DNA of 64,000 nt from Chromobacterium sp. IIBBL 290-4 (GCF_024207115.1 NZ_CP100128.1:1426001-1490000); one strand, 5' to 3'. Counted from the stretch's first letter, positions 34,248 through 44,904 are shown. Notes: generated from the sequence alone by a model not told the origin. Translations and numbers: made by a program.

Positions 34248-34675
34248 TGTTTCTGGATTGGAACCACTTCACCCCTTGGCCCTCTCTGGCCGGCGGCGCG
34301 CTGATCGGGCTGTCCGCCGCCGGGCTGATTTTGCTGAATGGCCGCGTGGCCGGCATCAGCGGCATCGTCGGCAGCCTGTTAAGGCCGGGCGGCGACAGAG
34401 GCTGGCGGCTGGCTTTCGTCGCCGGCCTGCTGCTCTCGCCCTGGCTATATCGACTATGGGCCGCCCCGCCGGAGATCACGATCAACGGCCAGCCTTGGCT
34501 GTTGGTCGCCGCCGGCTTGCTGGTGGGATTCGGCAGCCGCCTGGGTTCCGGCTGCACCAGCGGCCACGGCGTCTGCGGCCTGGCCCGGCTGTCGCCGCGC
34601 TCCCTGGCCGCCACGCTGACCTTCATGGCCGCCGGCTTCGCCGCCGTATGGCTGACACGCCATTTCTGGGGATGA
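34247..34675 (+). CDS. YeeE/YedE (DUF395) membrane protein, first half-transporter
   Basis: The 142-residue protein has about four membrane helices (LAGGALIGLSAAGLILLNGR, LAFVAGLLLSPWLY, WLLVAAGLLVGFG, LAATLTFMAAGFAAVWL) and the conserved GSGCTSGHGVCGLARL motif with two Cys. YeeE/YedE proteins take up thiosulfate or other sulfur compounds; paired half-proteins resemble PmpA/PmpB. It overlaps the regulator gene by one base and the next half-gene by four. Confidence 0.88.
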   Translation: MFLDWNHFTPWPSLAGGALIGLSAAGLILLNGRVAGISGIVGSLLRPGGDRGWRLAFVAGLLLSPWLYRLWAAPPEITINGQPWLLVAAGLLVGFGSRLGSGCTSGHGVCGLARLSPRSLAATLTFMAAGFAAVWLTRHFWG

Positions 34676-35091
34676 CGATGAAACGGATCGCAAGCGCGGG
34701 CCTCGCCGGCCTGCTGTTCGGCCTGGGCCTGATCACCGCCGGCATGGCCAATCCCGCCAAAGTGCTGGGTTTCCTGGATATCGCCGGCATCTGGGACCCG
34801 TCGCTGGCGCTGGTGATGGCCGGCGCCATCGCGGTGGCGTGGCCCGCTTTCACACTGGCCAAACGCCGCGAGAAGGCGCTGTTGGGCGAAACGATGCGAT
34901 TGCCCGCCGCTCGCGCCATCGACCGACGCTTGCTGCTCGGCAGCTTGTTGTTTGGAACAGGCTGGGGCCTGGCCGGCATTTGCCCTGGCCCCGCCCTGGT
35001 GCTGGCCAGCGGCGGCCCGGCCAGCGCGGCGCTGTTCCTGGCCGCCATGCTGCTCGGCATGAAAGCGCAGAGCTGGTGGCCTACGCGCTAG
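34672..35091 (+). CDS. YeeE/YedE (DUF395) membrane protein, second half-transporter
   Basis: The 139-residue protein has helices LAGLLFGLGLITAGM, LALVMAGAIAVAWPAFTL, LLLGSLLFGTGWGLAG and ALFLAAMLLGMKA, with Cys in GICPGPAL. It matches the C-terminal half of YeeE/YedE and completes the partner at 34247. The ATG at 34672 overlaps the previous TGA (ATGA); an ATG two codons on is also possible. It ends the operon controlled by the ArsR-type sensor. Together the pair should form a sulfur-compound channel in the inner membrane. Confidence 0.86.
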   Translation: MTMKRIASAGLAGLLFGLGLITAGMANPAKVLGFLDIAGIWDPSLALVMAGAIAVAWPAFTLAKRREKALLGETMRLPAARAIDRRLLLGSLLFGTGWGLAGICPGPALVLASGGPASAALFLAAMLLGMKAQSWWPTR

Positions 35092-35176
35092 ATACAAGCG
35101 GTTACCCGGACATTGTCATTCCTGTGACAGAATTCTGCTCAAAAATCGAATTCGCACAACAATAAAACCGTGATGA

Positions 35177-36385
35177 ATGACAATGTGTAAACCGCGCTTG
35201 CTACTGGCCGCGGCCCTTGTTTCGCCCGCCATGCTCGTCCAGGCCCAACCGGACGCGCAGGGTTGCGCATTGGGCCAGAGCGCCACCAATGCCCTGCCGG
35301 CCCAAACGCAAGCCGTCTTGCCTGACAGTCATTCAGACTTCCCTCTCGACCACCCCGTGATGATAGACGGCAACGGCCTGCCTACGCATGCGGCCCTGGC
35401 GCGAATCGGCTCCCTGCCTTTCCAGCACGCCGCCGTCGAAGCCAACGCCCTGGACAACGACGCGCCCGCGGCGGAAGAGGACGAGAGTTTTCGCCTGGCC
35501 GCCTTGTTCTGGACGCCTGCAACGCCAATAGAATGGATGCTGTCCTACAGCGACGCTCCCCTGCTGCAGGATCACTGGGACTTGCCCTCGTCCCCCCGCG
35601 CCCCCATCTGGCAGGCTCTGCCTGCGCAATGGGGCATATTGCCGCCCGCCACTTTGCTGGAGGCCGGATTCGCGCCCCAGACCATGGGCCCGAGCGCTCA
35701 AGTGTGGCTAGGCGCCAACTGGCATCTGGAAGCCGCGGATTTACACTATCAAGGCACTTCCTTGTCTTTGTTCGGCGCAACTGGCAGCGAGCTCAATCGC
35801 GTGCAAGGAGAGGCGCCGTACTGGCGGCTGTCTTTCGCGGACAACTGGGGCGGCCGCGCCTTGGAGCTGGGCATATTCGGCCTCCGCGCCCACCTCAGCA
35901 CCGACCCGTTCAGCGAAGATGCATCCAGCGATCTTTATCGCGATGCCGGCGTAGACATGCAATTCACCTGGGGCGACGACGCGCGCTCGATCTCCACTCA
36001 AGCCTACTGGATTCGGGAACAGGTGAATTGGGATGCCGCGCACCTGGGCTATGACCACCAATCGCCGGTCAGCGAACAAACATCGTGGCAGTGGAAAACC
36101 GCCTACTGGTATCAACAGCGTTATGGCGCGGCGCTGTCATGGTTTCGCGTGGACGGCTCGGCCAATAATCTGATTTACACCCGCCACGGGCGCCCCCGCC
36201 TGCGCAGCCCGGCCACATCGGGCTATGTCGCGGAGCTGGACTATGCGCCCAGCCGCGACTGGATGATAGGGCTGCAACATACCGCGTATCGAAGCTTCAT
36301 GGGCGCCAGCCGCAACTACGACGGTTTCGGCCGCGACGCCAGCGACAACAACTCCACCTATCTGTTCATCGCGCGCGCATTCTGA
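35177..36385 (+). CDS. Predicted outer-membrane beta-barrel protein of unknown function
   Basis: The 402-residue protein has a signal peptide (residues 1-23, LLLAAALVSPAMLVQA), an acidic N-terminal stretch (about 25-110) and a C-terminal part with alternating aromatic strands (YWRLSFADNW, TQAYWIREQVNW, SWQWKTAYWYQQRY, YLFIARAF) that ends in Phe, as outer-membrane barrels do. I do not recognise a specific family. It stands alone between the YeeE pair and prfA, convergent with the latter. Confidence 0.75.
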   Translation: MTMCKPRLLLAAALVSPAMLVQAQPDAQGCALGQSATNALPAQTQAVLPDSHSDFPLDHPVMIDGNGLPTHAALARIGSLPFQHAAVEANALDNDAPAAEEDESFRLAALFWTPATPIEWMLSYSDAPLLQDHWDLPSSPRAPIWQALPAQWGILPPATLLEAGFAPQTMGPSAQVWLGANWHLEAADLHYQGTSLSLFGATGSELNRVQGEAPYWRLSFADNWGGRALELGIFGLRAHLSTDPFSEDASSDLYRDAGVDMQFTWGDDARSISTQAYWIREQVNWDAAHLGYDHQSPVSEQTSWQWKTAYWYQQRYGAALSWFRVDGSANNLIYTRHGRPRLRSPATSGYVAELDYAPSRDWMIGLQHTAYRSFMGASRNYDGFGRDASDNNSTYLFIARAF

Positions 36386-36391
36386 GCGCCG

Positions 36392-36423
36392 GCCGAAAAA
36401 AGAAAAGGCCACCGCAGGTGGCC
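36392..36423 (-). terminator. Terminator after prfA
   Basis: On the minus strand GGCCACC-TGC-GGTGGCC is followed by TTTTCTTTTTT, about 120 bases beyond the prfA stop and next to the convergent outer-membrane protein gene. A strong Rho-independent terminator. Confidence 0.8.
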
Positions 36424-36540
36424 CAAAGTTTCGGAGAAAAACGCGTTCCGGCCTGGGCCGGAAACATGAGCCGGCAAGCGGCCGTCTCGTTTTTCCAATG
36501 TTGATTCTATCGCCGACGATGTCGCGCGGCAATGGACGGT

Positions 36541-37617
36541 TTATTCGCCCAACGCCGCCAGCAGTTCCGCCTGCTGTTCGGCGATCAGCGCGTCGGTCAG
36601 CTCCTGCAGGTCGCCGTCCATCACGTAATCCAGCTTGTACAAAGTCAGATTGATGCGATGGTCGGTAATGCGGCCCTGCGGATAATTGTAGGTGCGGATG
36701 CGCTCGGAACGGTCGCCGGAGCCGATCAGGCTCTTGCGCTCGGCCGCTTCCTTCTGGTTCTTCTCGCGCAGCTGGATGTCGTAGATGCGCGCCGCCAGCA
36801 CCTGCATGGCGCTGGCCTTGTTGGCATGCTGCGAGCGGCCATCCTGGCACTCTGCCACAATCCCCGTCGGAAGATGGGTGATGCGCACCGCGGAGTCGGT
36901 CTTGTTGATGTGCTGGCCGCCGGCGCCGCTGGCCCTGAACGTATCGATGCGCAGATCGGCCGGATTCAGCACCACTTCGGCGATTTCGTCGGCCTCGGCC
37001 ATCACCGCCACCGTGCAGGCGGAGGTGTGGATGCGGCCCTGGGTTTCGGTGGCCGGCACGCGCTGCACCCGGTGGCCGCCGGACTCGAACTTCAGCCGCG
37101 AATACGCGCCCTGGCCCACCAGCCGCACGATCACTTCCTTGTAGCCGCCCAGATCGGACTCGCTGGCGGAAACGATCTCCACCTGCCAGCGATTGCGCTC
37201 GGCGTAGCGGGTGTACATGCGCAGCAGGTCCGCCGCGAACAAGGCCGCTTCGTCGCCGCCGGTGCCGGCGCGCACCTCCAGGAAGATGTTCTTGTCGTCG
37301 TTGGGATCCTTGGGCAGCAGCAGCTTCTGCAGCTCCACATCCAGCGCGGCCAGTTTGTCCTTGCCCTCAAGCATTTCCGCCTGGGCGAATTCCTTCATTT
37401 CCGGATCGGCCAGCATCTCTTCCGCGGCGGCGATGTCGCCCTCGCACTGCCGGTAGGCGGAGAAAGTCTCCACCACCGGCGTCAGCTCGGCATGCTCGCG
37501 GGTGAGTTTCTTGAAGGCCTCCATGTCCTGGGTGGCCGTTTCGCTGGCCAGCAGATGGGTCACTTCTTCCAGACGGTCGGCCAACTGGGCGAGCCTGGCC
37601 GCGATAGACGCTTTCAT
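36541..37617 (-). CDS. prfA: Peptide chain release factor 1
   Basis: The 358-residue factor terminates translation at UAA and UAG. It carries the PxT codon-recognition tripeptide in [13 protein letters not shown] and the GGQ motif in [17 protein letters not shown], which catalyses peptidyl-tRNA hydrolysis. Length is normal. It starts on the last base of the hemA stop (TAATG), so hemA-prfA are coupled. PrmC, the GGQ methylase often next in the operon, is not present downstream here. A terminator follows at 36392-36423. Confidence 0.97.
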   Translation of the reverse strand: MKASIAARLAQLADRLEEVTHLLASETATQDMEAFKKLTREHAELTPVVETFSAYRQCEGDIAAAEEMLADPEMKEFAQAEMLEGKDKLAALDVELQKLLLPKDPNDDKNIFLEVRAGTGGDEAALFAADLLRMYTRYAERNRWQVEIVSASESDLGGYKEVIVRLVGQGAYSRLKFESGGHRVQRVPATETQGRIHTSACTVAVMAEADEIAEVVLNPADLRIDTFRASGAGGQHINKTDSAVRITHLPTGIVAECQDGRSQHANKASAMQVLAARIYDIQLREKNQKEAAERKSLIGSGDRSERIRTYNYPQGRITDHRINLTLYKLDYVMDGDLQELTDALIAEQQAELLAALGE

Positions 37618-38870
37618 TACGACTCCGGGTGTAAACGGTAAAGCCGCGCGATGGCCTGCACCTGCGCGTCATGCTCCGCGCCGCTGCCCGAGGACAAGGC
37701 CTGGGTGGGCGGATGCATCAGTTTATTGGTCAGTTGGACGGACAAGGCCTCCAACACTTTTTCCGGCGCGTCGCCGCGCGCCAATTGTTTCATCGCGCCT
37801 TCCAGCGCATGGCGGCGAGTACGTTCGGCCTCGTCGCGCAAAGCGCGGATCAAGGGCACGGTCTCGCGCTTTTTCAACCAGTCGTTGAATTCGGCCACCC
37901 GCGCCTGGATGATGGTTTCGGCTTCTTCCGCGGCGCTCTGCCGCGCCTCCTTGCCGACCTCGACAATGCCGGCGATATCGTCGACGCTGTACAGAAACAC
38001 ATCGTCCAACTTGCCCACTTCCAGTTCGACATCGCGCGGCACCGCCAAGTCCAGCATGAACATGGGCCGATGGCGGCGCGCCTTGATCGCCCGCTCCACC
38101 ATGCCCTTGCCGATGATGGGCAGTTGGCTGGCGGTGGACGTCACCACCACGTCGTAGCGCGCCAGCGCGTCAGGCAGCTCGGACAAGGGAATCGCGTTGC
38201 CGCCGAATTGTTCCGCCAGCTTCAAGCCGCGCTCCATGGTGCGATTGGCCACGGTGATACAGGATGGATTGCGCGCGGCGAAGTGCGTCGCCACCAGTTC
38301 TATCATTTCGCCCGCGCCGACAAACAGCACGTTCAGCTCGGCGATGGACGGGAAAATCTGCTCGGCCAGCTTTACCGCCGCCGCCGACATCGACACGGAA
38401 CTGGCGCCGACCGCGGTGCTGGAACGCACTTCCTTGGCCACCGCGAAAGTGCGCTGGAACAGGCCGTTGAGCAAAGTCCCCAGCGTGCCGGCGCTCTCGG
38501 CGCTGCGCACCGCGTCCTTCAACTGCCCCAGGATCTGGGTTTCGCCCAGCACCATCGAATCCAGCCCCGACGCCACCCGGAAAGCATGCCGCGCCGCATG
38601 CGCCGCCTCCAGACGATAGAGATAGGGCTCCACTTCGGCCCGGTTCAGGCCGTGAAACTGGCATAGCCAGTCCAGCGCGGAATGCGGATCCGTGCTCAGG
38701 CAGTAAATCTCGGTGCGATTGCAAGTGGAAACGATGGCCGCTTCCCGCGCGGCCTGCGACGCCACCAGGCTGTCCAGCGCGCGCGGCAAAGTCTCGGCCG
38801 GAAAGGCCAGCTTTTCCCGAATCGACAGTGGCGCCGTGTGGTGGTTGAGTCCGAAGGCAAGCAGATGCAT
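37617..38870 (-). CDS. hemA: Glutamyl-tRNA reductase
   Basis: The 417-residue enzyme makes glutamate-1-semialdehyde from Glu-tRNA, the first step of C5-pathway haem synthesis. The catalytic Cys50 lies in [11 protein letters not shown], followed by [16 protein letters not shown], the NADPH-binding [16 protein letters not shown] and the C-terminal dimerisation helices. The ATG at 38870 gives the family start ([16 protein letters not shown]); an ATG 11 codons upstream is less likely. Haem and release factor 1 genes are linked in this order across many betaproteobacteria. Confidence 0.96.
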   Translation of the reverse strand: MHLLAFGLNHHTAPLSIREKLAFPAETLPRALDSLVASQAAREAAIVSTCNRTEIYCLSTDPHSALDWLCQFHGLNRAEVEPYLYRLEAAHAARHAFRVASGLDSMVLGETQILGQLKDAVRSAESAGTLGTLLNGLFQRTFAVAKEVRSSTAVGASSVSMSAAAVKLAEQIFPSIAELNVLFVGAGEMIELVATHFAARNPSCITVANRTMERGLKLAEQFGGNAIPLSELPDALARYDVVVTSTASQLPIIGKGMVERAIKARRHRPMFMLDLAVPRDVELEVGKLDDVFLYSVDDIAGIVEVGKEARQSAAEEAETIIQARVAEFNDWLKKRETVPLIRALRDEAERTRRHALEGAMKQLARGDAPEKVLEALSVQLTNKLMHPPTQALSSGSGAEHDAQVQAIARLYRLHPES

Positions 38871-39266
38871 GGGCGGAGTGTGCCGCAGACGAAAACAGGA
38901 CATTTTAGCCTAACTGGGCGGCGGCGTCCCAAAACGCTGCGCCGACCCGCCTCGCCCTACCGTCCCGGCCTTGTCGCCCGCTCTTATAGCATCAAAATTG
39001 TTGCAATTCCGTAACAAAAAATTCTCAATCCAACTCAACTGTTTACATTTATTTACATTCAAAAACAGTAACTTACAATTACGACAGCATTAAAATTTAA
39101 ATTCAATCGCCTTTTGTGTTTGATTTGAAATAGTACAAATGTCATTTTAATGGCATGTGAAAGGGTCTTGCTCCATGACCGCGCATCACAGTCGATACGA
39201 TTCAGCAGTAATCGGCACGGAAGTTGCGCCATCGCAGCGCAAATAAAAATACATAAGGATGAATAG
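38871..39266. other. Divergent intergenic region between hemA and the first TonB-dependent receptor
   Basis: This 396-base stretch is GC-rich near hemA and AT-rich from about 39000 to 39260. It contains no gene I can support. It must hold the promoters of both divergent genes. The AT-rich part has words shared with the region upstream of the second receptor (AATGTCA...GGCAT). Confidence 0.5.
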
Positions 39267-41912
39267 ATGAAGATGAAATTGCTCGCCCAGGCGATCGCCG
39301 CGATCGGCCTGCTGGGAAGCGCGGTCGCGCATGCCGACGATAATGGCGGCGACCAACTGGAACGCGTCACCATCACTGGCTCCAACATCAAGAGCATCAA
39401 TAAAGAAGGCGCAACGCCTGTCCAGATCATCAAGAAGGAAGAAATCGCCAAAACCGGCGCGTCAACCGTTGCTCAGCTACTGGATCATCTGACCGCCGTC
39501 TCCGGCGTAACGGCCGGCACCGACGCGAATAGCTTCACTCCTGGCGCAGCCAGCGCCGGCCTGCATGGCATGGATGCGAAATACACGCTGATTCTGCTCA
39601 ATGGCCGACGCCTCCCCACGTATGCCCAATTGGCCGGCGGCACAGATAGCTTCACCGACCTGAACACCTTGCCGCTATCTGTCATCGAGTCGGTGGAAAT
39701 CCTGCGTGACGGCGCTTCCGCCATTTACGGTTCCGATGCAGTTGCCGGCGTGATCAACTTCAAGACCAAACGCAACTACCAGGGTCTGAACAGCTACGCC
39801 CGGTACGGCCAAACCTCCGCAGGCGATGGCATGGAACAATCGGCTGGCATTTCCGGCGGCGTCGGCGACCTGGACAAAGACGGCTATAACGCGCTGTTCT
39901 CTTTGGACACGTATCATCGCGAGCCCGTGTTCTACAGCAAGCACGATGCGACCAAATCGCGCGACTACCGCCGTTTCGGCGGCGCGGACAACCGCTACCA
40001 AGCCACCTGGGGCGGCTGGACACTGGACGACGGCGCTCCCCATCCTTTCTCAGTCATGCCAGACTGCGCGACCGCGACCGTCAAAAAGCCGAATGGCAAT
40101 ACCATCTGCCCGATTGATTATGATCAGGTCGACAGTCAATTGTCGCCGCGCACCACCCGCCTGGGCTTGTTGAGCGTGCTCACCCGCAAGCTGGATGCGG
40201 ATAGCCAGCTATATGCCGAACTTGGCTTCAATCAGACTCGCACCAGCCTAAGCAGCGGCAACGCCTTCATCAATGATTACGAGCTTTCTCCCGGCAATGC
40301 GTCTTATCCGACCGACCCCGCCCTGCTCGCCAAGCTGAAAGCGATCAATCCGGCATTCAAACCGGGCGTATCCTCCGTAGACGTGTATCGCAGCATCAAC
40401 GAAGGCCGCGAAAACACAACCGATGCGGTCAGCAATACCGCTCGCGCTGTCTTCGGTTACTCCACCACCTACAAGAACTGGGACTACGACGCCTCGGTCA
40501 ATTTCAGCCAGAACACGGTCACCAACCACAATCTGGTGGTGATGAACACCTTCCTGGACTCGCTGACCAACGGCAATCCATCCGGCCCGACCTATAACCC
40601 ATTCATTCACGGCAATCCGGCCTCTAGCGTCACACCCTATGAAAAACAGCAAACCATAGAGGGCACTTCCGGCTTCCAAGGGCTGGAGCTGAAAGCCGCG
40701 CAGAGTAATCTGTTCTCGCTGCCAGGCGGAGAAGCGGGCTTCGCCGCAGGCGTGCAATGGTGGCGAGAGACGCTGGAAAACAATCCCTCCAGCGATATGC
40801 AAAATGGCCTGATCATGAACCAGGCGCCGCAAAGCTACTTCACGGCAGCCCGCAGCATCTTCGCCGTCTATAGCGAGCTGAACCTGCCCGTCATCAAGAA
40901 TCTGGATGTGAATCTGGCGGTACGGAACGACCATTACAATGATCTTGGCAGCACCTTCAATCCCAAGGCCAGCTTCACCTATCGCCCGGTGAAGGAAGTG
41001 CTGTTCCGCGGCTCGGCCACCTCCGGCTTCAAGGCGCCGTCGTTCACCCAGATGTATCTGACCAATACCGGCTTTAACAGCGGCCCGGACTTGGCAAAGT
41101 GCGCCCAGCAAGGCATTGCCGCTCAAGACTGCACATCCGAGAGTTTCAAGCTCATCAGCGGCGGCAATCCTCACCTGACCCCTGAAACCAATAAGAGCTT
41201 CAGCTTCGGCATGGTCCTGCAGCCAACCAAGGAACTATTCGCGTCGGTTGACTTTTATCGCATCAATCAGAAAAATGTCATCAACTCGCTGAGTCTGGAA
41301 GATGTGCTGGCCAATCCGGGCAAGTACCCGGGTGCCATTGTTCGCAAACCCTCCGACCCCGGCGTGCTGGGCGATATCGATCATATCAATTTGCCGTATG
41401 ACAATATCGGCCGCAGAGTGGTGGCCGGTCTGGATATCGAGCTGAAGTACGATTTGTCCCTTGGCGAGTATGGCAAACTCAAGTTCTCCAACGAGCAAAA
41501 CCGCGTTCTGACCTACCAGGACTCGACCCAGAAGACAGATCCGCTGCGTGAAGAAGTGGACTATGCCACGATGCCTCGCTGGAAAAACGTGTTCACCACC
41601 GAGTACAGCTATGGCAAGTACTCCGTTGGCCTGACCGCACGCTCCTACTCCGGCTTCAAGAACCTGACCTCCGCGATTTCCGATCCAGCCACCATTGGTA
41701 AGAAATCTCCGCGCATTCCGTCTTACACTGCTTGGGATCTGGACGTCAGCGCTCAACCGCTCAAACAGTTAAGCGTTTCGGCAGGAGTGAAGAATCTGGG
41801 CGCAAAGATCCCTCCCTACATCTCCAACTACACCGACCCGGGAGTCTTCTCCGGCTCAGATACCGACCTGTGGGGCCGTACTTACTACGTGAATTTCAAC
41901 TACAAATTCTAA
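39267..41912 (+). CDS. TonB-dependent outer-membrane receptor 1
   Basis: The 881-residue protein has a signal peptide (KLLAQAIAAIGLLGSAVAHA), a TonB box-like start (ERVTITGSNI) and a plug domain (SVIESVEILRDGASAIYGSDAVAGVINFKTK) followed by a long beta-barrel that ends in YYVNFNYKF. It would import a substrate across the outer membrane with TonB energy. The ATG has an AAGGATG site upstream. It is 60-70% alike by eye to the second receptor at 42265 and clearly a tandem duplicate. The substrate is unknown; the family includes receptors for vitamins, sugars and siderophores. A terminator follows at 41935. Confidence 0.93.
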   Translation: MKMKLLAQAIAAIGLLGSAVAHADDNGGDQLERVTITGSNIKSINKEGATPVQIIKKEEIAKTGASTVAQLLDHLTAVSGVTAGTDANSFTPGAASAGLHGMDAKYTLILLNGRRLPTYAQLAGGTDSFTDLNTLPLSVIESVEILRDGASAIYGSDAVAGVINFKTKRNYQGLNSYARYGQTSAGDGMEQSAGISGGVGDLDKDGYNALFSLDTYHREPVFYSKHDATKSRDYRRFGGADNRYQATWGGWTLDDGAPHPFSVMPDCATATVKKPNGNTICPIDYDQVDSQLSPRTTRLGLLSVLTRKLDADSQLYAELGFNQTRTSLSSGNAFINDYELSPGNASYPTDPALLAKLKAINPAFKPGVSSVDVYRSINEGRENTTDAVSNTARAVFGYSTTYKNWDYDASVNFSQNTVTNHNLVVMNTFLDSLTNGNPSGPTYNPFIHGNPASSVTPYEKQQTIEGTSGFQGLELKAAQSNLFSLPGGEAGFAAGVQWWRETLENNPSSDMQNGLIMNQAPQSYFTAARSIFAVYSELNLPVIKNLDVNLAVRNDHYNDLGSTFNPKASFTYRPVKEVLFRGSATSGFKAPSFTQMYLTNTGFNSGPDLAKCAQQGIAAQDCTSESFKLISGGNPHLTPETNKSFSFGMVLQPTKELFASVDFYRINQKNVINSLSLEDVLANPGKYPGAIVRKPSDPGVLGDIDHINLPYDNIGRRVVAGLDIELKYDLSLGEYGKLKFSNEQNRVLTYQDSTQKTDPLREEVDYATMPRWKNVFTTEYSYGKYSVGLTARSYSGFKNLTSAISDPATIGKKSPRIPSYTAWDLDVSAQPLKQLSVSAGVKNLGAKIPPYISNYTDPGVFSGSDTDLWGRTYYVNFNYKF

Positions 41913-42264
41913 AATATCCCAGTTCATCCCTCCCAAACCCGCCTTCCGGCGGGTTTTTGCATTTGACGGACGCAGCACACGTTCATTGCCTGCGCCTCCA
42001 GATGGCTGCGCCCCTATCCACTTAATAAAATTTGACAATTTGCACAAAAACAACAGTCATTTTCCGCAGAATATTCAATAACTTAACAAAAAAGAAACAA
42101 TGTTGACGGATGTCAGACCACATAAAAACGCGGTCAGATAATTGATTTATTGAAAGAAAAATGTCAATTTCATGATTGCATTGGCATGATCCATGCGATG
42201 CCAAATCAAAAATAGTCTCGCGTCGACAGCAACGCAGACACGTGATGAATACAAAGGAAAAACA
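41913..42264. other. Intergenic region between the two receptors
   Basis: These 352 bases contain the terminator of the first receptor (41935-41958) and then an AT-rich stretch which should be the promoter region of the second. No gene is visible. Similar words to the region before receptor 1 suggest the duplication included upstream sequence. Confidence 0.5.
41935..41958 (+). terminator. Terminator after receptor 1
   Basis: AAACCCGCC-TT-CCGGCGGGTTTTT is a textbook hairpin plus T run just after the receptor 1 stop. Confidence 0.85.
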
Positions 42265-44904
42265 ATGAGACTGACCATCCTGGCCCAAGCTATCGCGACG
42301 ATAGGCTTGTTGGGCAGCGGCATCGCGCATGCCGCCGACAGCGCCGACCAACTCGAACGCGTTACCATCACCGGCTCCAACATCAAGCGCAGCATCAACA
42401 AGGAAGGCGCGCTGCCGGTCGAGGTGCTTAAAAAAGAAGACATCGCCAAAACCGGCGCATCCACAGTTTCCCAGTTACTTGAGGGCATCGCCTCCATCAC
42501 CGGCGTCACGCCCGGCACCAGCAGTACCAGTTTTGTGCCCGGAGCCTCCTATGCCAGCATGCGCGGCATGGACGCAAAATACACTCTGGTTCTGCTCAAT
42601 GGCCGCCGCTTGGCGACATATGCGCAACTGGAAGGCGGCACAGATGCCTTCAATGACTTGAATACTCTGCCGCTCTCCGTTATTGAATCCGTTGAAATCC
42701 TGCGCGACGGCGCTTCCGCCATCTATGGATCCGATGCGGTTGCCGGTGTGATCAACTTCAAGACCAAACGCAACTATCAAGGCACGGACAGCTACGTCCG
42801 TTATGGCCAAACATCTGCCGGAGATGGTTCTGAGCAGGCGATGGGAGTCTCCGCTGGCATCGGCGATCTGGATAAAGACGGTTACAACGCGCTGATCTCG
42901 TTTGACGCCTACCATCGCGAACCGGTGTTTTACAGCAAGCACGACCCTATCAAGTCTCGCGATTTTCGCCGTTTCGGCGGGGATGACAATCGCTTCCTAA
43001 GCACTTGGGGCGGCTGGCGGATCAGTCCAAAGCAGCAATACATCGCCATGCCATACTGCCCAAGCCCCTTGGTCACCAAGGCTACTGGCCAAGTCATCTG
43101 CCCAATCGATTATGATCAGGTTGACGATCAGAAATCCCCCCGTACCAGCCGCTATGGTTTGCTGTCGGTTGGCACCAAGAAACTGGATGCCAATAGCGAA
43201 ATTTATGCGGAATTGGGACTGAATCAGACGCAGACCATGCTGCGCGGCGGAAATAACTTCCTGAACGCCATCACACTGTCTCCCAAAGACGCAGCCTACC
43301 CCAAAGATCCTTCGTTGATCGCGGCTCTCCAGGCGATGAATCCCAATTTCGTGCCTGGCACCAGCAATATCACCATCTATCGGGGTCTAAACGAAGGCTG
43401 GGGGCGCGATCGCGACGCCACTAGCACGACGTATCACGCAGTCGTGGGTTACAGCACTTCGCGCTGGGATTGGGACTTTGACGCCTCCATCAATCTGAGC
43501 GGCAATAAAGTTGTCAACAAAAATCAGGACTACCTGACTACGCTCGAGGACTCACAATCCACAGGCAACCCATCTGGCCCGACCTACAACCCGTTCATTC
43601 ACGGCAATCCGACCAACAGTCTAAGCCCCTTCCAGGCCTTGGACCAAAATAAAGCCACTAGCGCCCTGCAGGCACTGGAGCTGAAGGCATCAAAGAGCGA
43701 ACTATTCAATCTGCCTGGCGGTGCCGCAGGTTTCGCCACCGGCCTGCAATGGTGGCATGAAAGCCTGGAAAGCGAACCGGATGCCAATACCCAGCAAGGC
43801 CTGGTCATGAACTCCGCCCCGCAGTCCTATCTCAAGGCCAGCCACAGCATTCTAGCGGCTTACGGGGAGTTCAATCTGCCGATCACCAAACAGCTTGAGG
43901 TGCAACTGGCGCTGCGCGGCGACCACTACAACGATTTCGGCAACACCGTCAATCCCAAGATCGCATTCGCTTACCACCCATGGAAAGAAGTATTATTCCG
44001 CGGTTCCGCCTCCTCTGGCTTCAAAGCCCCGTCCTTCACTCAGCTACACCTGACCCGCACGGCCTATAGCTCAGTTAAGGATTATGATCTGTGCGCTCAG
44101 CAAGGTATTTCAAAGAGCAAGTGTCAAGCCAACAGCGTCAAGATCATCAGCGGCGGCAATCCCAATCTGCAGCCGGAAACCAGCGACAGCTTCAGCCTGG
44201 GCATGGTATTCCAGCCCACGAAGGAGTTGTATGCATCGGTTGACTTCTACCGCATCAATCAAAAGAAAGTCATCAACGCCATCGATACTGAAGACGTAAT
44301 GACCAACCCTGCCAAATATCCTGGCGCGATTGTGCGCAAACCGGCGCAAAATGGTTTGCTGGGCGATATTGATCATATCAATACCCCATATCAAAATACC
44401 GGTGGTTTGAGCACCTCCGGTCTGGACATCATCGCTCGCTATGATTGGTCGCTGGGCAGCTATGGCAAGCTGAAATTTGAAAACCAGCACAGCCGTATTT
44501 TGAGCTACAAGGACCATAAACTGGCCGATGATCCCTGGCTGGAGGAACTGGACTATGCAGTCGAAACTCGCTGGAAGAACGTGTTTACCACTGAATATAG
44601 CTATGACAAATACTCAGTTGGCTTGACCGCGCGCAGCTATGCCGGCTTCAAGAACCTGACTCAAGCGATTTCCAACACCAGCTCCTTGCAAGGCAAATCC
44701 GAACGCGTGGCCTCCTATACCGCTTTCGATGTCTATCTGAGCGCAACGCCACTCAAGAAACTGAAAATAGAAGGCGGAATTAAAAATATCGGCAATCGTG
44801 TTCCGCCATATTTCAGCAACTCCTCCACCCCAGGCACATTCAATGGCCCGGCCACAGACCTGTGGGGTCGCACCTACTATATGAACGTGAATTACAAGTT
44901 CTAA
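42265..44904 (+). CDS. TonB-dependent outer-membrane receptor 2
   Basis: The 879-residue protein has a signal peptide (ILAQAIATIGLLGSGIAHA), the same ERVTITGSNIKRSINKEG start and plug motif as receptor 1, and a barrel ending YYMNVNYKF. The ATG at 42265 has AAAGGAAAAA upstream. The two receptors align along their whole length, with plug domains nearly identical and barrel loops more different. That is the pattern expected if they bind different ligands after duplication. A strong terminator follows. Confidence 0.93.
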   Translation: MRLTILAQAIATIGLLGSGIAHAADSADQLERVTITGSNIKRSINKEGALPVEVLKKEDIAKTGASTVSQLLEGIASITGVTPGTSSTSFVPGASYASMRGMDAKYTLVLLNGRRLATYAQLEGGTDAFNDLNTLPLSVIESVEILRDGASAIYGSDAVAGVINFKTKRNYQGTDSYVRYGQTSAGDGSEQAMGVSAGIGDLDKDGYNALISFDAYHREPVFYSKHDPIKSRDFRRFGGDDNRFLSTWGGWRISPKQQYIAMPYCPSPLVTKATGQVICPIDYDQVDDQKSPRTSRYGLLSVGTKKLDANSEIYAELGLNQTQTMLRGGNNFLNAITLSPKDAAYPKDPSLIAALQAMNPNFVPGTSNITIYRGLNEGWGRDRDATSTTYHAVVGYSTSRWDWDFDASINLSGNKVVNKNQDYLTTLEDSQSTGNPSGPTYNPFIHGNPTNSLSPFQALDQNKATSALQALELKASKSELFNLPGGAAGFATGLQWWHESLESEPDANTQQGLVMNSAPQSYLKASHSILAAYGEFNLPITKQLEVQLALRGDHYNDFGNTVNPKIAFAYHPWKEVLFRGSASSGFKAPSFTQLHLTRTAYSSVKDYDLCAQQGISKSKCQANSVKIISGGNPNLQPETSDSFSLGMVFQPTKELYASVDFYRINQKKVINAIDTEDVMTNPAKYPGAIVRKPAQNGLLGDIDHINTPYQNTGGLSTSGLDIIARYDWSLGSYGKLKFENQHSRILSYKDHKLADDPWLEELDYAVETRWKNVFTTEYSYDKYSVGLTARSYAGFKNLTQAISNTSSLQGKSERVASYTAFDVYLSATPLKKLKIEGGIKNIGNRVPPYFSNSSTPGTFNGPATDLWGRTYYMNVNYKF

